Assembly (NCBI GenBank): GCA_043101845.1
Contig: JBICHN010000002.1
Location: forward strand, 434,001-498,000
Reading direction: 5' to 3'
DNA: 64,000 bases
Source: JBICHN01 sp043101845
Lineage (GTDB): Bacteria; Planctomycetota; Phycisphaerae; Phycisphaerales; UBA5793
The translations under genes were made by a program, and so were the position numbers. The first letter of the stretch is position 1; each line of letters begins with the position of its first letter. The notes beneath the pieces are model-generated. The model was not told the origin of the DNA. It worked only from the letters and a program-made list of their open reading frames with translations, and did no database searches. Positions 60,319 to 64,000 of the stretch are shown here, piece by piece.

Positions 60319-61565
60319 GCGCGGAACACCTTGATCGCTTCCTGAACCGCTTCGACGAGCGCGTCGACTTCATCGAGTGTGTTGTAGAGGCCGAACGACG
60401 CTCGGGCGGTCGCCGGAACGCCGTAGAAGTCCATCACCGGTTGTGTGCAGTGATGTCCCGTCCGCACGGCGACACTGAAGTGGTCGAGGATCGTCCCGAG
60501 GTCGTGGGGATGGATCCCGTCGACGACGAACGACACCACGGACACGGCGTCGCGAGGCTCGCCAATGAGCCGGACGCCGGGGATGCTGCGCAGCTTTTCC
60601 CGCGTCGTCATCAGGAGTTCGTGTTCATGCGCGAGCAGAGCTTCGCGATCAATGCCGTCGAGGTAGTCGATCGCCGCGGCGAGGCCGATCGCGCCGGAGA
60701 TGTTGGGTGTGCCCGCTTCGAATCGCGCCGGTGAGTCAGCGTAAGTCGTCCCCTCGAAGGAGACCGATCGGATCATCTCGCCGCCACCTTGGTATGGGGG
60801 CATCGCGTCGAGACGCTCCCGTCGACCGTACAACACGCCGATCCCAGTCGGGCCGTACATCTTGTGACCCGAGATCGCGTAGAAATCGCATCCGAACTTC
60901 TGCACATCGATCGGAAGATGCGGCGCCGCCTGCGCTCCGTCGATCAAGGTCGGTATGCCGCGCTCCCGGGCGAGATTAACGATCGCCGCGGCCGGGTTGA
61001 TGGTCCCCAGCGCATTCGATGCGTGGACGAACGCGATGAGTCGCGTCCGGTCGGCGATCCTCGACCGTAGCCCGTCGAGATCGAGTTCGCCGACGGCGGA
61101 CATCGGAGCCGGAACGACTCGCGCGCCCGCACGTTCGCACACCAGTTGCCAGGGCACGATGTTCGAGTGGTGCTCCATCGTCGTGACGAGCACTTCATCT
61201 CCCGGTTCCAGCTTGGGAGCGAGAAACGACTGAGCGACTAGATTGATTGATTCCGTCGTGCCGCGTGTGAACACAATCTCGCGATCGTCCGCGGCATTGA
61301 TGAACCGTCGCATGCGCGACCGCGCCAATTCATAGGCTTCGGTCGCTTCCGCGCTCAGCGTGTGCACACCGCGATGCACATTCGCATTGTGATTCGTGTA
61401 GTAATTCTCAACCGCGTCGAGAACGGAACTTGGCTTCTGTGTGGTTGCGGCATTGTCGAGGTAGATCACCGGCCGGCCATTCACCTCACGGCGCAGAATC
61501 GGAAAATCCTCTCGAAGCCGAAAGAGTGATGCGGGATTCCGAATGGCGGGCGGTGAATTCGTCAC
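60315..61565 (-). CDS. sufS: Cysteine desulfurase SufS
   Basis: 416 residues from GTG 61565. PLP-dependent class V aminotransferase fold: VIYLDNAATTQKP, NANVHRGVHTLS, FTRGTTESINLVAQS, and the PLP Lys235 in AISGHKMYGPTGIG. The persulfide-forming Cys373 lies in RTGHHCTQPVMDFYG. SufS removes sulfur from cysteine for Fe-S assembly. The start has no clear binding site, but the N-terminal residues fit. Its 4-base overlap with sufU and ~30-base gap to the small gene upstream suggest one operon. Confidence 0.9.
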   Translation of the reverse strand: MTNSPPAIRNPASLFRLREDFPILRREVNGRPVIYLDNAATTQKPSSVLDAVENYYTNHNANVHRGVHTLSAEATEAYELARSRMRRFINAADDREIVFTRGTTESINLVAQSFLAPKLEPGDEVLVTTMEHHSNIVPWQLVCERAGARVVPAPMSAVGELDLDGLRSRIADRTRLIAFVHASNALGTINPAAAIVNLARERGIPTLIDGAQAAPHLPIDVQKFGCDFYAISGHKMYGPTGIGVLYGRRERLDAMPPYQGGGEMIRSVSFEGTTYADSPARFEAGTPNISGAIGLAAAIDYLDGIDREALLAHEHELLMTTREKLRSIPGVRLIGEPRDAVSVVSFVVDGIHPHDLGTILDHFSVAVRTGHHCTQPVMDFYGVPATARASFGLYNTLDEVDALVEAVQEAIKVFRA

Positions 61566-61594
61566 CCGGAATCATACCAGTCCGCGGGGCGCGA

Positions 61595-61852
61595 TCATTC
61601 AGAACAGGCGGTGGATGCACGGCCATGCCATGCCATACCGGCCAAGATCGCCAAGGCCCCTATGTAAACGCCGACTCCAACCCACATCCAGGGCGACGCG
61701 CTGTTCCAATCCAGTAGAAGTGATGCGCTCGAGCCCGCGACGCCGTCAAGGAGTATCGAAAGTGCGCCGGGTCCGGTCGCTGCTGTAGCGGAACCGCCAA
61801 GGGCATCGAGTGTGTGGCGCGCTCCGGCGCCGGGCATGTGATGCAGAGGCAT
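61595..61852 (-). CDS. Small single-helix membrane protein
   Basis: 85 residues with a strong GGAGGAGG just upstream of the ATG at 61852. One C-terminal membrane helix (WVGVGVYIGALAILAGMAW). The first 60 residues are Gly/Ala/Ser-rich. It lies 29 bases upstream of sufS and seems to be co-transcribed. No family recognised. Confidence 0.5.
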   Translation of the reverse strand: MPLHHMPGAGARHTLDALGGSATAATGPGALSILLDGVAGSSASLLLDWNSASPWMWVGVGVYIGALAILAGMAWHGRASTACSE

Positions 61853-61857
61853 GCGAG

Positions 61858-62091
61858 TTACCTCCTCCCGCGTGCAGGGGCGAGGTCGTCATCCAGATCG
61901 ACCGTCATCCCGTGTGATTTCGTGGAGTGCGCATCGAGCAGATTCAATGACCAGCAGCGCCGCTCGCGTTCAGTTCGTGCGGAACGCCGAATCGTGAATC
62001 CGGTGGTTGGAGTCGCCAGAAGCGAAGCCGAACCTTCTGAATCCAGAGGCGAGAACTCAGCCCGGCCGTGCCGCGTGTTCATGTGCGCCAT
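61858..62091 (-). CDS. Small hypothetical protein
   Basis: 77 residues, basic and without a membrane helix (RSARTERERRCWSLNLLDA), preceded by GGGGGAG. Its stop is next to the ribosome binding site of the following small gene, so the two are probably coupled at the head of the suf operon. It could also be spurious; no family recognised. Confidence 0.35.
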   Translation of the reverse strand: MAHMNTRHGRAEFSPLDSEGSASLLATPTTGFTIRRSARTERERRCWSLNLLDAHSTKSHGMTVDLDDDLAPARGRR

Positions 62092-62240
62092 TACTCAATC
62101 TCCCCCGCGTCGTGTCCAGTCGCTCGACGCGCTCCCGATGGTAGTGGCACGCGCCCGACTCGAGTCGACTGGAATTGGACAACTGCCAACGGTCTGAAAT
62201 CTTGTTCATCGGGTGCGCTGTTCAGCGCGGACCTGCAGGA

Positions 62241-63038
62241 TCAAAACAGCGAGATGGTCGAGCCGTCGCGCAGGCGCAGGCAGGGTTGAGGTGTCTCGAC
62301 CACGCGGCCGAACCGCTTCTGATGAACTGGATTCAATCGTGTGTAACGCCACCATCGACGCCAGGATCGTCGGGGGAGTTCGGGAGGAGTGACCTGACTC
62401 CTTTGACTCCAGTTAATGAGGAGGTGACGCCAGAACTCAGGCGCCTTGGCATGCGGGACATGCACCGGGTCGAAGCGGCCATACCACCGTTCGGCAAGCG
62501 GGACAAACGCGACCTGACGCCTCGCGGTCAACTCTCGTGTGGCGGCCTGCACCAACTTCGCCGCTTCCACGCCGTGCTCGAGCGTGACTTGATTGGAGGG
62601 CAAGACGAGTCGGGTGAACAACGCGAACTCGACGGGCCGGATGCTCTCCAGACGCTCGATGGGAAGCCCGGTTACGGTCGTCTTCGCTCCGAAGGCATGA
62701 AGTCGAGTCGTTGACTCGGCAATCCATTCCACGAGTCGCTCCGGTTCGACGCCGTAGATGATGTCGTTGCCGATATCAGTGACGAGCGCATACACGGGCG
62801 CGTTACCCGGCGTCGAACGAAGCGCCGACCAGAGGCCGCAGTCCAGGATTCCGGGGAGGCTCCGGCCGAGCAGGCGCGACCATTGACCGTACGAACGACC
62901 CCGTCCGATCGCGGCGAAGAGGTCGATGGGAGCGCCGAGAATCGACCGTGCCAGATCGACGATGGTGTCGAGTCCACGCGATACATTGCTCGCGCCCAGC
63001 AGGATCACACGCGGTCGAGTTGCGGGCAATTCATTCAC
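62241..63038 (-). CDS. SGNH-hydrolase-like protein
   Basis: 265 residues. The N-terminus shows VILLGASNVSRGLDTIVDLA, with the Ser of the G-A-S-N block where SGNH hydrolases have their nucleophile, then LVTDIGNDIIYG with the oxyanion Gly-Asn, and FDPVHVPHA with an Asp-x-x-His pair near the end. The C-terminal ~55 residues are basic and Arg/Trp-rich. It probably hydrolyses an ester, but no substrate is apparent. The 149-base gap up to 62240 holds no gene; a GCGCTG-TT-CAGCGC dyad near 62212-62226 may be its terminator. Confidence 0.55.
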   Translation of the reverse strand: MNELPATRPRVILLGASNVSRGLDTIVDLARSILGAPIDLFAAIGRGRSYGQWSRLLGRSLPGILDCGLWSALRSTPGNAPVYALVTDIGNDIIYGVEPERLVEWIAESTTRLHAFGAKTTVTGLPIERLESIRPVEFALFTRLVLPSNQVTLEHGVEAAKLVQAATRELTARRQVAFVPLAERWYGRFDPVHVPHAKAPEFWRHLLINWSQRSQVTPPELPRRSWRRWWRYTRLNPVHQKRFGRVVETPQPCLRLRDGSTISLF

Positions 63039-63140
63039 GCTGAACTGGAAGTCCGTTCACTAATGTTCCGCTCACTTGCGCCCGTTCCGCGCGCACGATC
63101 GACGCTTGGCGACGCGGAACCGATCGGGTACGCTCCAGCC

Positions 63141-63962
63141 ATGGTCCATGCCAAACCATCCCTGCACCCGATCGAGGCGAGCGAACTCCACATGCGCCGC
63201 GAACGGGTGTTCCTCGTGCTTGCGAGCATCTTCATCGGCGCCATGGCGATGCTGAACATCATCGGCATCACCCACTTTGTGCAGTTGGGTCCGCTTGCGC
63301 TCGCCGTCGGCGTCCTGCCGTATCCGCTCACCTTTCTCTGCACGGATCTCATCGGAGAACTCTACGGGCGTCGACGCGCGAACTTCGTCGTCTGGGTCGG
63401 CCTGCTCATCAATCTATTCGTCATCGGGACCGTATGGCTCGGCCAGCATTTGCCCGAAGTCGCAGCGGAGCAGCGGCCGCCTTGGCAGTCGCTCCCGCTC
63501 AGCGAGCCCGTCGGGCTGCCGACGGGAGGGGTCGTCGAGAACGGTGAGCCTCTGTTCACCTTTATCTATGCATGCACCGCGGGGGCGATGCTTGCGTCGA
63601 TGATCGCGTATGTCGCGGCCCAGTTTTGCGACGTTTACCTCTTCCATTTCTGGAAGCGGCTCACGAACGGTCGGCATCTCTGGCTGCGGAACAACGGGAG
63701 CACGCTCGTCAGTCAGCTCGTGGACTCGATCGCGGTGATCTCGATCACCTTTGGCGCATCGTTCCTGAGCGGCGAACGCACACTCAAATCGATGGCGATT
63801 CTCGTGGGGAGCAACTACCTCTTCAAGATGTGCGCGGCGCTCGCCGACACGGTACCGTTCTATCTGGGAGTTCGGTGGCTCTCGAAGTATCTCGAGATCG
63901 ATCCGATGGCGGAGCACGACGCCGATCGAGAAGAACTCAAGCTCGATGACGCCAGGCCATGA
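63141..63962 (+). CDS. Queuosine-precursor transporter-type membrane protein (YhhQ/VUT family)
   Basis: 273 residues from ATG 63141. About six membrane helices with the family pattern VFLVLASIFIGAMAMLNIIGI, PYPLTFLCTDLIGELYGRRRANFVVW, LVSQLVDSIAVISITFG and YLFKMCAALADTVPFYLG. YhhQ imports 7-cyano-7-deazaguanine or related precursors for tRNA queuosine. A Pro-rich insert (~110-130) lies in a loop. It ends 13 bases before the next gene. Confidence 0.82.
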   Translation: MVHAKPSLHPIEASELHMRRERVFLVLASIFIGAMAMLNIIGITHFVQLGPLALAVGVLPYPLTFLCTDLIGELYGRRRANFVVWVGLLINLFVIGTVWLGQHLPEVAAEQRPPWQSLPLSEPVGLPTGGVVENGEPLFTFIYACTAGAMLASMIAYVAAQFCDVYLFHFWKRLTNGRHLWLRNNGSTLVSQLVDSIAVISITFGASFLSGERTLKSMAILVGSNYLFKMCAALADTVPFYLGVRWLSKYLEIDPMAEHDADREELKLDDARP

Positions 63963-63975
63963 CAGGAGGGACGCC

Positions 63976-64000
63976 ATGTCGGTCGAGAAGCTGTTTGAGC
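63976..64000 (+). CDS. Start of a gene truncated by the window edge
   Basis: ATG 63976 with a strong AGGAGG at 63964-63969 opens an eight-codon frame (MSVEKLFE) that runs off the window. Probably co-transcribed with the transporter; product unknown. Confidence 0.6.

Noticed and set aside
1..64000. tRNA, rRNA, CRISPR and transposase genes
   Set aside because: Looked for cloverleaf arms, rRNA cores, spaced repeats and DDE or integrase motifs on both strands; none found, though a covariance search could still reveal a small RNA.

Overview
The window looks like chromosome from a GC-rich planctomycete, most likely of the Phycisphaerae type. I infer this from the gene families: an ECF sigma factor coupled to a Ser/Thr kinase with kinesin-light-chain-like TPRs, a giant beta-propeller/HEAT/PA14/cytochrome c protein, a HYExAFE-family protein, a DUF3667 protein, a BlaI/M56 pair and a squalene-cyclase-like protein beside ExbB/ExbD. 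No rRNA, tRNA, CRISPR array or transposase was found. Statements about similarity to named families rest on recall of those families, not on a search.

Layout. Positions 1-5,050 look accessory: the end of one gene, two small Ig-like proteins, a GNAT protein, a secreted FG-GAP protein flanked by two copies of the GNAT 3' end, and a stand-alone TIR-like gene of AT-richer composition. This island abuts a type II secretion operon (5,093-9,837; gspG, H, I, J, K and C/L/M-like genes). Its gspG has lost its prepilin signal, and gspD/E/F are absent from the window. From 9,840 to 26,957 there are mostly housekeeping genes: TPR lipoprotein, CsaA-like protein, rpiA, fabF-like gene, MsbA-like ABC exporter, GNAT protein, recO, parA-like gene, VanZ-like gene, flgM-like gene, a nuclease-like HYExAFE protein, a subtilisin-like protease and a DUF3667 protein. 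From 27,015 to 38,230 are signalling and respiration-type genes: ECF sigma plus kinase, the giant cytochrome protein, and a BlaI/BlaR1-like pair whose sensor carries LysM and an Asp/His-rich tail. From 38,430 to 46,746 an operon encodes a 1,052-residue TPR protein, ExbB, ExbD and a 1,294-residue fusion with a TonB-like membrane helix.

The most notable region is 47,474-59,824: a respiratory cluster built around a molybdenum enzyme whose alpha and beta subunits closely resemble, from memory, nitrite oxidoreductase (NxrA/NxrB) of Nitrospira and anammox bacteria and the related outward-facing nitrate reductases. It has an Rrf2 regulator, an outer-membrane porin, a flavodoxin, a ketopantoate-reductase-like gene, a di-haem cytochrome c fused to an ethylbenzene-dehydrogenase-type haem domain, the Tat-exported alpha subunit, an unrecognised 124-residue protein, the beta subunit, a NarJ/TorD-type chaperone and a RIC iron-sulfur repair protein. 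A nearly identical 22-base operator-like palindrome precedes the flavodoxin and the cytochrome gene. SufU and SufS (59,854-61,565, opposite strand) follow, with two small upstream genes. The window ends with an SGNH-like protein, a queuosine-precursor-type transporter and the first codons of another gene.
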